Below are positions 1 to 7,792 of a DNA stretch of 12,012 nt, piece after piece; positions within the stretch are counted from its first letter, which is position 1; the number at the start of each line of letters is the position of its first letter. Source of the stretch: Bacteroidota bacterium (GTDB lineage: Bacteria > Bacteroidota > Bacteroidia > Chitinophagales > Chitinophagaceae); the NCBI GenBank assembly GCA_028877045.1, contig JAGWPQ010000138.1, forward strand, positions 1-12,012, read 5' to 3'. The position numbers were made by a program, and so were the translations under genes. The notes beneath the pieces are model-generated. The model was not told the origin of the DNA, ran no database searches, and saw only the letters and a list, made by a program, of their open reading frames with translations.

Positions 1-382
1 AAAAATTAATTCTTGTTTGCAGTTTTACAATACTTAACGGCATTACAAATATTTCTGCAATGCCTGCTTTTAAAGCAATCTTAGAAATATTTTCGTTGAG
101 GTTGTTGCACACTAAAAAAAACGGTATCTGTATCTTGGATTTTTTGCGGATACTTTCCAATAACGAAATGCCTCCCGGAGCCATTACCTCGCTTTGCGAA
201 ATAACAGCAACAATATTTAATTTTTGTTTTTCTGATTGATTGAAAAAAGCCATCCCGCTTTGAAACGAGCGAATTTGTCTTCCCTTAAAATCGATGTTCA
301 GCAGTAACGAATGAACAACTTCGGTGCAATTTATCAATGCAATTACTTGTGAACTTTTATCTGATGAAATGTCGTTGGTCAT
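1..382 (-). CDS. Degenerate receiver-domain protein, N-terminal part (cut by window edge)
   Basis: The frame runs open from an ATG at 382 to the left edge, giving 127 residues with no stop, so the C-terminal part is missing. The visible part has the alternating strand/helix pattern of a response-regulator receiver (residues about 12-127): a first strand VIALIN, a third strand ending near AVISQSEV followed by GGISLLESIR, a fourth strand IPFFLVC and a final strand AEIFVMPL. The residues needed for phosphorylation are replaced: there is no acidic pair after strand 1, the phospho-acceptor position holds Q63, the Ser/Thr position holds C92 and the conserved Lys position holds M114 before P115. It therefore looks like a pseudo-receiver. 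It starts 20 bp after the stop of the upstream response regulator on the same strand, so the two are probably co-transcribed. What follows the receiver is unknown; an output or enzyme domain such as a sugar transferase is possible but is only a guess. Confidence 0.72.
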   Translation of the reverse strand, partial: MTNDISSDKSSQVIALINCTEVVHSLLLNIDFKGRQIRSFQSGMAFFNQSEKQKLNIVAVISQSEVMAPGGISLLESIRKKSKIQIPFFLVCNNLNENISKIALKAGIAEIFVMPLSIVKLQTRINF

Positions 383-402
383 GGCTGATCGGATTAAAAC
401 AG

Positions 403-798
403 TTATTTGCCCATTCTTCTCAAAATCACCCGTATCCTGGCTTCCAGCTCTCTCGGGTTAAATGGTTTTACAACATAATCATCGGCGCCGGCATTCAAAC
501 ATTTGATGCGCATTTCCGAATTATCGTCGCCCGATAAAATCATAATTGGAATAGAATTAAAGAAATCGCTTGCTTTAATTTGAGCAATTAATTCAAGTCC
601 GTTTAGTTTGGGCACATTCAGGTCGGAGATAACCAGATCGGGTATATTTCCATCCTGCAAAAAAGATAAAGCATCAACGCCATTATTGCAGATCACAGCT
701 TCAAAAATGCCGTTCAAATACTCGTTTAATATGGTTTGCATATAAAGATCGTCTTCCACTACAAGAATTTTGGAACGACCGGAACTGGTGAAACTCAT
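403..798 (-). CDS. Single-domain response regulator (CheY-like)
   Basis: The 131-residue protein is essentially one receiver domain with no output domain. All phosphorylation residues are visible: the acidic pair D16/D17 in VVEDD, the phospho-acceptor D59 in VISDLNVP, S89 in ILSGDD and K111 in VVKPF. A basic tail (RVILRRMGK) ends the protein. Such proteins act through protein-protein contacts or as intermediates in phosphorelays. It is divergent from the large hybrid kinase starting at 1074, whose HPt domain is a plausible phosphodonor. It precedes the degenerate receiver gene by 20 bp and is likely in one transcript with it. The ATG at 798 gives a normal receiver start, with about eight residues before the first strand. 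The family call is secure; the partner is inferred. Confidence 0.9.
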   Translation of the reverse strand: MSFTSSGRSKILVVEDDLYMQTILNEYLNGIFEAVICNNGVDALSFLQDGNIPDLVISDLNVPKLNGLELIAQIKASDFFNSIPIMILSGDDNSEMRIKCLNAGADDYVVKPFNPRELEARIRVILRRMGK

Positions 799-840
799 TG
801 CGCAATTTTTGGTTAACGATAGAATAATAGAATCGAGTAT

Positions 841-872
841 GTAATTTAGTTAATTTCCAACTTGCCTGCAAT
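841..872 (-). promoter_or_regulatory. Possible promoter for the response regulator
   Basis: Read on the minus strand, ATTG (872-869) is followed after 20 bp by TAAATTAC (848-841). This resembles the Bacteroidota primary-sigma pattern of a TTG-type -33 element and a TAnnTTTG -7 element with 19-21 bp between them. The -7 match is imperfect in its last bases. A start of transcription near 834 would leave a leader of about 36 nt before the ATG at 798. This is weak, pattern-only evidence. The 275-bp divergent region 799-1073 shows no other clear structure, and I could not find a convincing promoter for the kinase in it. Confidence 0.25.
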
Positions 873-1073
873 AATTTTTCTTTTACTTAATTATAAAGAT
901 GGACGGCATTTAAATGCACGGATATTTCTAAAAAAACTTTACCTTGTTACTTACAAAATATAACTATTTACCAAATAATGTTATATCTTTTAGTAACGAA
1001 ATCAGTTCCATTTAAATTTCGTACACTGCATGATAAATTTATAAATGAGAAACCCTTGATAGCCTAGCTGATT

Positions 1074-4000
1074 ATGAGTAGTACAACTTTTTCATTCGAC
1101 AATAACCAGTTCAACAGGTTCTTTCCATTTTTTATTCTTGTTGATGAGAATTTAAAAATCATAGAACTTGGAAGTTCTCTGCATAAGCTTCATCTTGGTT
1201 TAAAAACCCGGCCCTTTTCATCTCAATTCAAAGTAAAAAATATTGAGCTTTCAATAACCGATTTTAAAACGCTGCAAACATTAACCGATCAACAGTTGAT
1301 CATTGAATCGATTAATAATCCTAAAATCAATTTAAAGGGCCAGTTCGAATTTTTGGAACCATCCTATCAAATATTATTTGTTGGCTCTCCTGTTTTTAGT
1401 TCTTTCGATGAAGCCGAGGAATTAAATTTAAAAACAACAGATTTTGCGTTTCATGATCCTTATAAAGATCTGATGCAGAATTTAAAAATGCAACGGATTG
1501 TAAATGAGGATGTAAAAAAATTGCTGAAGACCTTAAACTATCAGCGTGATGAACTGAAACGTTTATCGCTTATTTCGCAGGAAACGATCAATGGCGTTGT
1601 CATAACAGATGCCAAAGAAAGGATTCAGTGGGTTAATAAAGCTTTCGAAAAAATTTCGGGGTATACATTGGACGAAGTAGTAGGAAAAGTACCAGGTACA
1701 TTTTTGCAGGGAAAAGATACCAATCCTGAAACTGTAAATTATATACGCCAGAGAATTGCAAATGCGCAGTCGTTCGAATGCGAAATAGTAAATTACACAA
1801 AGAAGGGATTCCCTTACTGGATAAAGATTTCGGGACAACCCTTATTCGACAGGGATGGAAAACTAAATCAATTTTTTGCATTGGAAGAAGATATTACCGA
1901 TCGCAAAAAAAATGAAGAATTATTAAAGAAAGCCGAAGAAAGATGGCAGTTTGCTTTGGAAGGTGCGGGTGATGGTGTTTGGGAATTTAATTTTTTAACC
2001 GGCGAAATTTATTTTTCAACTGGTTATAAAAAGATGTTGGGATATACTGATAACAATTTTAAAAACGATGTATTTGAATGGTTAAATAAAATTCATCCCG
2101 ACGATCTGGAAGATATTAAAGCCACAGATAAATTATATGAAAAAGGTAAGATCAGTCATCACAAAAGAGAATACCGGATAAAAAATATCGAAGGCAAATA
2201 CATATGGGTATTGGATCGCGGCATGGTCATTAGTCGTACCGACGAAGGCAAGCCGCTTCGCATTATCGGCATTCATACCAATATCACAGAAAGAAAAGAA
2301 ATTGAAGAACGTTTATTATTAAATGAAAAACGTTACCGCGATCTATTTAATTATAGCCAGGCATTAATCTGTACGCATGATTTAACGGGAGTTATTTTAA
2401 CCGTCAATCCGGCGCTTTGCGAAGCACTAGGTTACAGCAGCGAAGAAATGGTTGGCAAAAAATTACAAACATTCATTCCACCTAAAGATGTCGAAAAATT
2501 TCAACCCGAATATTTAGATAGAATAATTGCCGAAGAAAAAGTAAGCGGTTTATTCAGGGTAGTACAAAAAAATGGCAATAAATTATTTCTGCTTTATCAA
2601 AATTATAAAGTAAAGGAAGAAGGTTTGGAACCTTATGTAATTGGCTTCTCGCAGGATATTACCGACCGCGTAAAAGCCGAAAACGAATTATTACTTGCAA
2701 AAAAAATGACCGAAGAAGCAGCCCGTGCAAAAGAAATTTTTCTTGCAAACATGAGCCACGAAATAAGAACACCCATGAGCGGAATATTAGGCGTGGCGGG
2801 CTTATTGGCGAAAACCAATTTAGACAGGCAACAAAAAAATTACATTAAACTCATTACCGAATCGGCAAATAATTTATTGGTAATTGTAAATGAAGTTTTA
2901 GACATAGAAAAAATAGCATCGGGTAAATTAGACTTCGAAAATGTTCATTTTAAAATATCAGAAAAAATAACCACCACGATTCAATCGTTCCAATACAAGG
3001 CCGAAGAAAAAGGATTGAACCTTCATTTTAAAAACGACCTGCCGCATGACCTGATTGTTCAGGGAGATCCTTACCGGTTAAGTCAGATCTTAAATAATTT
3101 ATTGAGTAATGCGATCAAGTTCACACAGGAAGGAAAAATTATTGTAACTGCATCATTACATAAACATGCTGATGAAAAAGTGACCATTGATTTTTTTGTA
3201 AAAGATACCGGCATCGGAATCCCGGACGACAGGCTTTCTGTTATCTTCGATCCGTTTGTACAGGCATCGAGCGATACAACAAGAAAGTACGGCGGCACCG
3301 GATTGGGACTTTCCATTTGTAAAAATTTAGTCGAATTGCAGGGTGGAAAAATTTCGGTAAGCAGCAAAGAAAACGAAGGCACTGCTTTTAATTTCTCTAT
3401 TCCATATGCAACAGGTTCTGTTAATTTATTGACTGAAGATGCGAAGGTTGAAGTAAACTTCAGTACTATCGGCAAGAAAAAAATATTAGTTGCCGAAGAT
3501 GTTGAGTTAAACCAATTTTTAGCAAGGCATATTCTTGAAGGATGGGGTTTCTCGGTCGATATTGCCCATAACGGTAAGGAAGCCGTTGATCTTGCTTCAC
3601 AAAAATATTATGATCTTATTTTGATGGATATTCAAATGCCTGAAATGGATGGCATTGCTGCGACAGAAAGAATTCGCAAACTCAAAAGCGATATATCAGC
3701 CATTCCTATCATCGCACTTACTGCCAATGCTTTAAAAGGCGATAACCAGCGTTATTTGAATGCGGGGATGAACGATTATATAACCAAACCTTATACCGAA
3801 GAAAGATTATTTAAAGTGATCAGTAAATTTTTAAAACCTTCTGAAAAGAATGATTTAAATAAAAATGAAATTATGTCGGAAGAAATTATGAAAAACGATG
3901 CAGAACAAAACAAAAAACTATATGATCTAAGCATGGTAAACCTCATCGGAAAAGATAATCCTGCTTTTGTAAAAACAATGGTGAAATTGTTTTTAGATAC

Positions 4001-4256
4001 CATCCCTGCCGAGCTTCAGAAATTAGAAGAAGCTTCCATAAATGATGAACGCGATAAAATTAGTTTTACTGCACATAAAATGAAATCTACAATTGATAGT
4101 ATGGGCATCGCCGCGATTGCCGCCACTATCCGGAAATTAGAATTAAAAGGAGAAATAAAAGAATCGCACGAATCAATCATCAATATGACGAATGAAGTGA
4201 AAGATGTTTTGGGACAGGTAATAAATCAAATGCGATCAGATTTCGGTAATCTTTAA
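1074..4256 (+). CDS. Cytosolic hybrid sensor histidine kinase: HNOBA-like, 3 PAS, HisKA, HATPase, REC, HPt
   Basis: The 1060-residue protein has no signal peptide or membrane helix, so it should sense an internal cue. In order: an HNOBA-like domain (about 12-140) with FPFFILVDENLKIIELG, LKGQ, ILFVGSP and FHDPYKDL (H127); a helical linker; PAS 1 (about 165-277, LOV-like but without the flavin-binding Cys); PAS 2 (about 288-408, ending in GIHTNITERK); PAS 3 (about 418-533); HisKA with H562 in SHEIRTP; HATPase with N-box LNNLLSNAIKF (about 673-683), DTGIGIP (711-717), FDPFVQ and GGTGLGL (740-746); receiver (about 803-922) with E808/D809, D852, T883 and K905; HPt (about 948-1055) with H1001 in AHKMKS. 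The relay H562-D852-H1001 is intact. PAS 1 and PAS 3 may bind ligands or mediate dimerisation; no cofactor can be read from the sequence. It is divergent from a single-domain response regulator, its likely acceptor, and its stop codon abuts that of the convergent glycosyltransferase. Confidence 0.93.
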   Translation: MSSTTFSFDNNQFNRFFPFFILVDENLKIIELGSSLHKLHLGLKTRPFSSQFKVKNIELSITDFKTLQTLTDQQLIIESINNPKINLKGQFEFLEPSYQILFVGSPVFSSFDEAEELNLKTTDFAFHDPYKDLMQNLKMQRIVNEDVKKLLKTLNYQRDELKRLSLISQETINGVVITDAKERIQWVNKAFEKISGYTLDEVVGKVPGTFLQGKDTNPETVNYIRQRIANAQSFECEIVNYTKKGFPYWIKISGQPLFDRDGKLNQFFALEEDITDRKKNEELLKKAEERWQFALEGAGDGVWEFNFLTGEIYFSTGYKKMLGYTDNNFKNDVFEWLNKIHPDDLEDIKATDKLYEKGKISHHKREYRIKNIEGKYIWVLDRGMVISRTDEGKPLRIIGIHTNITERKEIEERLLLNEKRYRDLFNYSQALICTHDLTGVILTVNPALCEALGYSSEEMVGKKLQTFIPPKDVEKFQPEYLDRIIAEEKVSGLFRVVQKNGNKLFLLYQNYKVKEEGLEPYVIGFSQDITDRVKAENELLLAKKMTEEAARAKEIFLANMSHEIRTPMSGILGVAGLLAKTNLDRQQKNYIKLITESANNLLVIVNEVLDIEKIASGKLDFENVHFKISEKITTTIQSFQYKAEEKGLNLHFKNDLPHDLIVQGDPYRLSQILNNLLSNAIKFTQEGKIIVTASLHKHADEKVTIDFFVKDTGIGIPDDRLSVIFDPFVQASSDTTRKYGGTGLGLSICKNLVELQGGKISVSSKENEGTAFNFSIPYATGSVNLLTEDAKVEVNFSTIGKKKILVAEDVELNQFLARHILEGWGFSVDIAHNGKEAVDLASQKYYDLILMDIQMPEMDGIAATERIRKLKSDISAIPIIALTANALKGDNQRYLNAGMNDYITKPYTEERLFKVISKFLKPSEKNDLNKNEIMSEEIMKNDAEQNKKLYDLSMVNLIGKDNPAFVKTMVKLFLDTIPAELQKLEEASINDERDKISFTAHKMKSTIDSMGIAAIAATIRKLELKGEIKESHESIINMTNEVKDVLGQVINQMRSDFGNL

Positions 4257-5096
4257 TTATAAATCGGATCTTATTTCAACATGCTTTTTCGGAAATACTT
4301 TTCTGATCCTTGTAACAATTGCTTTTAAGAGCCCGCCATCAGTTTGGATCCTTCTGTCCGAGGTCCACACCAATGCTTTTGTATCAGTCACAAAAAATAA
4401 TTTACCATTTAATTTATCGCGAAGTTTCAATGCCAGGTAACCATCTTCATTCGATCCCGGCGGATGATTAAATCCATCCACCTGCAATCCTTGCTCTCTT
4501 CTGAATCCTGAATTAAAACCATAAACATTTACTGCCTCATCTTTAAGCCACTTATTTAATTTCCGCTTCACATCGGCAAAATATTCATAGAAAAAATAAA
4601 TAAATCTTCCGGTGTCGGCGGTAGGAATAAAAGAAAATCTCCCATACACCGAAACAATATTTTCATTTTCATCCAAAGGCTTTATCATCTCTTCGATCCA
4701 GTATTTTGGATAGATCGAATCGGCATCGGCATTTAAAATATATTTTCCTTTTGCATTGGCTAATCCACAGTTTCGTGCAGCAGTAATCCCCTGTTTGCTT
4801 TCATTCACACAACGCACACCGGTTGCTAATACCAGCGCTTCTGTATTATCTTTCGAATTATTATTTACAACAATGATTTCAACAGATTTTGTTGAAACAT
4901 TATTGCACAACGAGTGCAGGGTTTGAACAATATTTTTTTCTTCGTTATATGCCGGAATTACTACCGAGACTTCAGGAGCATCGGAGCCTCTTGATAAAGT
5001 TGAATATGCTTCACGGATTTGCAGAAAAGTTTCATCCGAAGTATAATCAACATTCCAGCTTTTTTGTATGTACGACGGAATGGATATCGGCCTCAT
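4257..5096 (-). CDS. Family 2 glycosyltransferase (GT-A fold)
   Basis: The 279-residue protein shows the GT2 pattern: VVIPAYNEEKNI (45-56) for nucleotide-sugar binding, IIVVNNNSKDNT, a DxD metal site D124-A-D126 in LNADADS, and an acidic pair E217-D218 in NEDGYLALKL that would supply the catalytic base. A basic C-terminal stretch with TSDRR and TRIRKVFPKKH follows. There is no membrane helix, so it is probably cytosolic or peripheral on the membrane. Donor and acceptor cannot be told from sequence; GT2 enzymes of this size often serve surface polysaccharide, lipid or protein glycosylation. It lies 54 bp downstream of leuB on the same strand and may be read through from the leu operon, although no functional link to leucine synthesis is apparent. 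Its stop codon (4259-4257) directly abuts the kinase stop codon. The start at 5096 is the first ATG and leaves about 40 residues before the first strand. Confidence 0.88.
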   Translation of the reverse strand: MRPISIPSYIQKSWNVDYTSDETFLQIREAYSTLSRGSDAPEVSVVIPAYNEEKNIVQTLHSLCNNVSTKSVEIIVVNNNSKDNTEALVLATGVRCVNESKQGITAARNCGLANAKGKYILNADADSIYPKYWIEEMIKPLDENENIVSVYGRFSFIPTADTGRFIYFFYEYFADVKRKLNKWLKDEAVNVYGFNSGFRREQGLQVDGFNHPPGSNEDGYLALKLRDKLNGKLFFVTDTKALVWTSDRRIQTDGGLLKAIVTRIRKVFPKKHVEIRSDL

Positions 5097-5150
5097 GAAA
5101 TAGATTATAAAATAAAGTTCGTTCTTATTCTCTAAAATACTTCATCCATT

Positions 5151-6221
5151 TTATAAAAGCTTCAATACTTCTTCGCCCATTGCAGCAGTTCCTAAAATTT
5201 TATCCGCAGGTGTATTTGCATCGGCAATATCGCGTGTTCTGAAACCTGCTTTTAAAACATCATCAACTGCATTGATGATGCTGTCTGATTCTTTTTTTAA
5301 TCCGAAAGAAATATCCAACAATAATGCTGCAGATAAAATTGACGCCAAAGGATTGGCAACACCTTTACCGGTAATATCGTGTGCCGAACCATGAATGGGT
5401 TCGTAAACACCGGTGCCATCGCCAATGGATGCAGACGCCAACATACCCATGCTGCCTGCAATCTGCGATGCTTCGTCGGTTAAAATATCGCCGAATAAAT
5501 TGGCAGTAACAACAACATCAAAACGTCGCGGATCTTTAATTAATAACATAGCAGTCGCATCAACAAACTGATGTTCCACTTCCACATCAGGATATTCCAA
5601 AGCAATTTTTTGAACCACTTCTCTCCACAATCTCGATGTTTCAATAACATTTGCTTTATCAACCGAACATAATTTTTTTCTTCGCGTTCTTGCTGCATCA
5701 AATGCTTTGCGTGCAATACGTTCCACTTCGTAGCGACTGTATTCTGCAACATCAAAAGCTGTATCGCCATTATTTTTTCTTCCTTTCTCGCCAAAATAAA
5801 TATCGCCTGTTAATTCGCGGAAAAACAAAATGTCAGCTCCTTTTAAAATTTCGGGTTTAATGCTTGACGCACTTAATAATTCATCAAATAATTTTATAGG
5901 ACGAATGTTTGCATACAATCCTAATTCCTTGCGCATCTTTAATAATCCTTGTTCGGGCCGAACTTTTGCCGATGGATCGTTATCGTATTTAGGATGGCCC
6001 ACTGCACCAAATAAAACAGCATCCGATTTTTTCATTTTCGCCAAAGATTCGTCGGGCAAAGGATTTCCTGTTACTTCGATGGCAACATGGCCAATCAATG
6101 CTTCATCATAAATAAATTCGTGATTGAATTTTTTTGCAATCGCATCCAATACTTTTTTACCAACTGCTGTTACTTCTTGTCCAATCCCATCACCGGGAAC
6201 AATTAAGATATTTTTTTTCAT
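5151..6221 (-). CDS. leuB: 3-isopropylmalate dehydrogenase LeuB
   Basis: LeuB oxidises and decarboxylates (2R,3S)-3-isopropylmalate with NAD+ to 2-oxoisocaproate, the third step from 2-oxoisovalerate to leucine. The 356 residues match the usual family length. Visible features are the N-terminal IVPGDGIGQEV (7-17), substrate arginines R97 in KMRKELGLYANIRP, R107 and R135 in FRELTGDIYFGEKGR, the catalytic Tyr Y142, K189 in DKANVIETSRLWR, the Mg-binding aspartates D221, D245 and D249 (NLFGDILTDE), and the NAD-site stretch EPIHGSAHDITGKGVANP. RELTG-IYFG and DKANV favour LeuB over isocitrate or tartrate dehydrogenase relatives. It follows the leuA-like gene after 47 bp of 9-bp repeats. If the upstream synthase makes citramalate, LeuB could also oxidise methylmalate toward 2-oxobutyrate, as known for some LeuB enzymes. 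Confidence 0.96.
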   Translation of the reverse strand: MKKNILIVPGDGIGQEVTAVGKKVLDAIAKKFNHEFIYDEALIGHVAIEVTGNPLPDESLAKMKKSDAVLFGAVGHPKYDNDPSAKVRPEQGLLKMRKELGLYANIRPIKLFDELLSASSIKPEILKGADILFFRELTGDIYFGEKGRKNNGDTAFDVAEYSRYEVERIARKAFDAARTRRKKLCSVDKANVIETSRLWREVVQKIALEYPDVEVEHQFVDATAMLLIKDPRRFDVVVTANLFGDILTDEASQIAGSMGMLASASIGDGTGVYEPIHGSAHDITGKGVANPLASILSAALLLDISFGLKKESDSIINAVDDVLKAGFRTRDIADANTPADKILGTAAMGEEVLKLL

Positions 6222-6231
6222 TATAAATTTT

Positions 6232-6267
6232 ACTTTGAACTTTTTAAACTCTTTGAACCTTTTAAAC
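6232..6267. repeat. Four 9-bp tandem repeats in the leuA-like/leuB gap
   Basis: Four consecutive nonamers on the plus strand fit the consensus NYTTTRAAC, at 6232-6240, 6241-6249, 6250-6258 and 6259-6267. They alternate between TTTGAAC and TTTAAAC endings. They fill most of the 47-bp gap between the leuA-like stop and the leuB start and end ten bases before the leuB ATG. The array has no obvious hairpin. Its role is unknown; it may be neutral repeat growth in an operon gap or may influence leuB translation. Confidence 0.8.
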
Positions 6268-6268
6268 T

Positions 6269-7792
6269 TTAAATCATATTCAACATTTTTTCTGTTGCTT
6301 TAATGGCTGCAACAGTTTGGTCGCTGTCTAATCCGCGTGTTTTAAATTCTTTCCCGTTGTGCAACCAGGTAATAATTGTTTCACACAACGCATCAGATTT
6401 ACCGCCCGGCGGGATGCGAACTGCATAATCGGTCAATACAGGCAATTCTGTTTTTTTATGCTTGTACACTTTTTTCAAAGCATTTACAAACGCATCATAT
6501 TGGCCATCGCCCTGTGCATGTTCTTCAAATAATTCTCCATCAATGCTGATGCTTAATGTAACCGATGGCCGTAAATTTTTTGAATGAGTGAGCACATAAT
6601 TTTTTATCTGAACTTTCTCTTCAATATTATTACTGTCTAACACATCAGAAATAATATATGGCAGATCTGATTGCGTTACCGTTTCTTTTCTGTCGCCCAA
6701 TTCAATGATTCGTTGTGTAACTTTTTTCAGATCTTCATCAGATAAATGAATGCCGAGTGCCAGCAAATTATTTTCAATGTTTGCCTTGCCGCTCATTTTT
6801 CCCAACGCATATTTTCGCTGACGGCCAAAACGTTCGGGCATTAATTCGTTGAAGTATAAATTATTTTTTTTATCGCCATCCGCATGTATGCCTGCAGTTT
6901 GTGTAAAAACATTTTCGCCAACAACAGGTTTATTTACAGAAATTCTGAAGCCCGAAAATGTTTCAACTAACTTACTTACTGAGTATAAAGATTTTTCTAC
7001 AACCGAAGTTTTTACGTCTTTCACATAATCGTTCAAAACGGCTATAGTGCTTGCCAGTGGGGCATTTCCGGCACGTTCGCCCATTCCGTTAACAGTAAGA
7101 TGCAGCCCTTTTACCCCTGCATTTACAGCTTCCAGAACATTGGCGATACTCAAATCATAATCGTTGTGTGCATGAAAATCGAAATGAATATTCGGATAGC
7201 GTTTTACAATTTCAGAAATATATTCTTTCACTTCCGATGGAATTAAAATACCCAAAGTATCGGGTAATAAAATTCTTTTAATTGGTTGTGTAGCCAAAAA
7301 ATCTAAGTATTGAAAAACATACTCTTTCGAATTGCGCATACCGTTGCTCCAGTCTTCGAGATAAACATTGCAATCAATATTATTTTTTTGGGCCAACGCA
7401 ATTACTTCACCAACTTCTTTAAAATGTTGCTCAGGTGTTTTCTTTAATTGATGTGTTAAATGATTCATCGAACCTTTGGTCAATAAATTCATTACTCTTG
7501 CACCTGCATCCAGCATCCATTCAATAGAAGTTTTGCCGTCAACAAAAGTCAGCACCTCGATCCTGTCAATAAAACCATTTGCCTTTGCCCATGCAGTAAT
7601 TTTTTTTACTGCCTGAAATTCGCCTTCCGAAACACGTGCCGATGCAATTTCAATTCTGTCAACTTTTACTTCAGTCAATAATAATTGTGCAATCGTTAAT
7701 TTTTCGGAGGCTGAAAAAGATACACCACTTGTTTGTTCGCCGTCGCGAAGTGTGGTGTCCATTATTTCAATATGGCGTTTGTGTTGGGTCAT
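6269..7792 (-). CDS. 2-isopropylmalate synthase family enzyme (LeuA-like; citramalate synthase possible)
   Basis: The 507-residue protein is a DRE-TIM metallolyase, condensing acetyl-CoA with a 2-oxoacid. Visible motifs: DTTLRDGEQ (12-20) with catalytic R16, the metal-binding HAHND with H207 and H209, NGMGERAGNAPLA (235-247), and TQTAGIHADG. The C-terminal part (about 400-507) resembles the LeuA allosteric dimer domain that binds the feedback amino acid. It differs from textbook LeuA: the usual substrate-site stretch with S-x-IHM is replaced by LLTKGSMNHLTHQL (104-117), and HCHND by HAHND. Isopropylmalate synthase is the first choice because it sits between leuD and leuB and no other synthase is present here. 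(R)-citramalate synthase, feeding isoleucine through the same LeuCD and LeuB, cannot be excluded. The ATG at 7792 is chosen over one at 7849 because the 19 extra residues are basic, unlike the family, and lie in the intergenic gap. Confidence 0.85.
   Translation of the reverse strand: MTQHKRHIEIMDTTLRDGEQTSGVSFSASEKLTIAQLLLTEVKVDRIEIASARVSEGEFQAVKKITAWAKANGFIDRIEVLTFVDGKTSIEWMLDAGARVMNLLTKGSMNHLTHQLKKTPEQHFKEVGEVIALAQKNNIDCNVYLEDWSNGMRNSKEYVFQYLDFLATQPIKRILLPDTLGILIPSEVKEYISEIVKRYPNIHFDFHAHNDYDLSIANVLEAVNAGVKGLHLTVNGMGERAGNAPLASTIAVLNDYVKDVKTSVVEKSLYSVSKLVETFSGFRISVNKPVVGENVFTQTAGIHADGDKKNNLYFNELMPERFGRQRKYALGKMSGKANIENNLLALGIHLSDEDLKKVTQRIIELGDRKETVTQSDLPYIISDVLDSNNIEEKVQIKNYVLTHSKNLRPSVTLSISIDGELFEEHAQGDGQYDAFVNALKKVYKHKKTELPVLTDYAVRIPPGGKSDALCETIITWLHNGKEFKTRGLDSDQTVAAIKATEKMLNMI

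Noticed and set aside
337..537. Plus-strand 66-codon frame at the left side
   Set aside because: It overlaps, on the opposite strand, the well-supported response regulator and the start of the pseudo-receiver gene, and its translation resembles no family.
1566..1904. PAS 1 of the kinase as a LOV blue-light sensor
   Set aside because: The region has the LOV-like FLQGKDTNPETV and NYTKKGFPYW stretches, but the photoactive cysteine of the GxNCRFLQ motif is absent (GKVPGTFLQ), so flavin photochemistry of the LOV type is not supported.
3083..3475. 130-codon antisense frame inside the kinase gene
   Set aside because: It lies opposite the ATPase domain with its intact motifs; length alone is expected from codon bias and its translation has no recognisable motif.
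5830..6111. 93-codon plus-strand frame opposite leuB
   Set aside because: LeuB is intact across this stretch and the antisense translation shows no domain.
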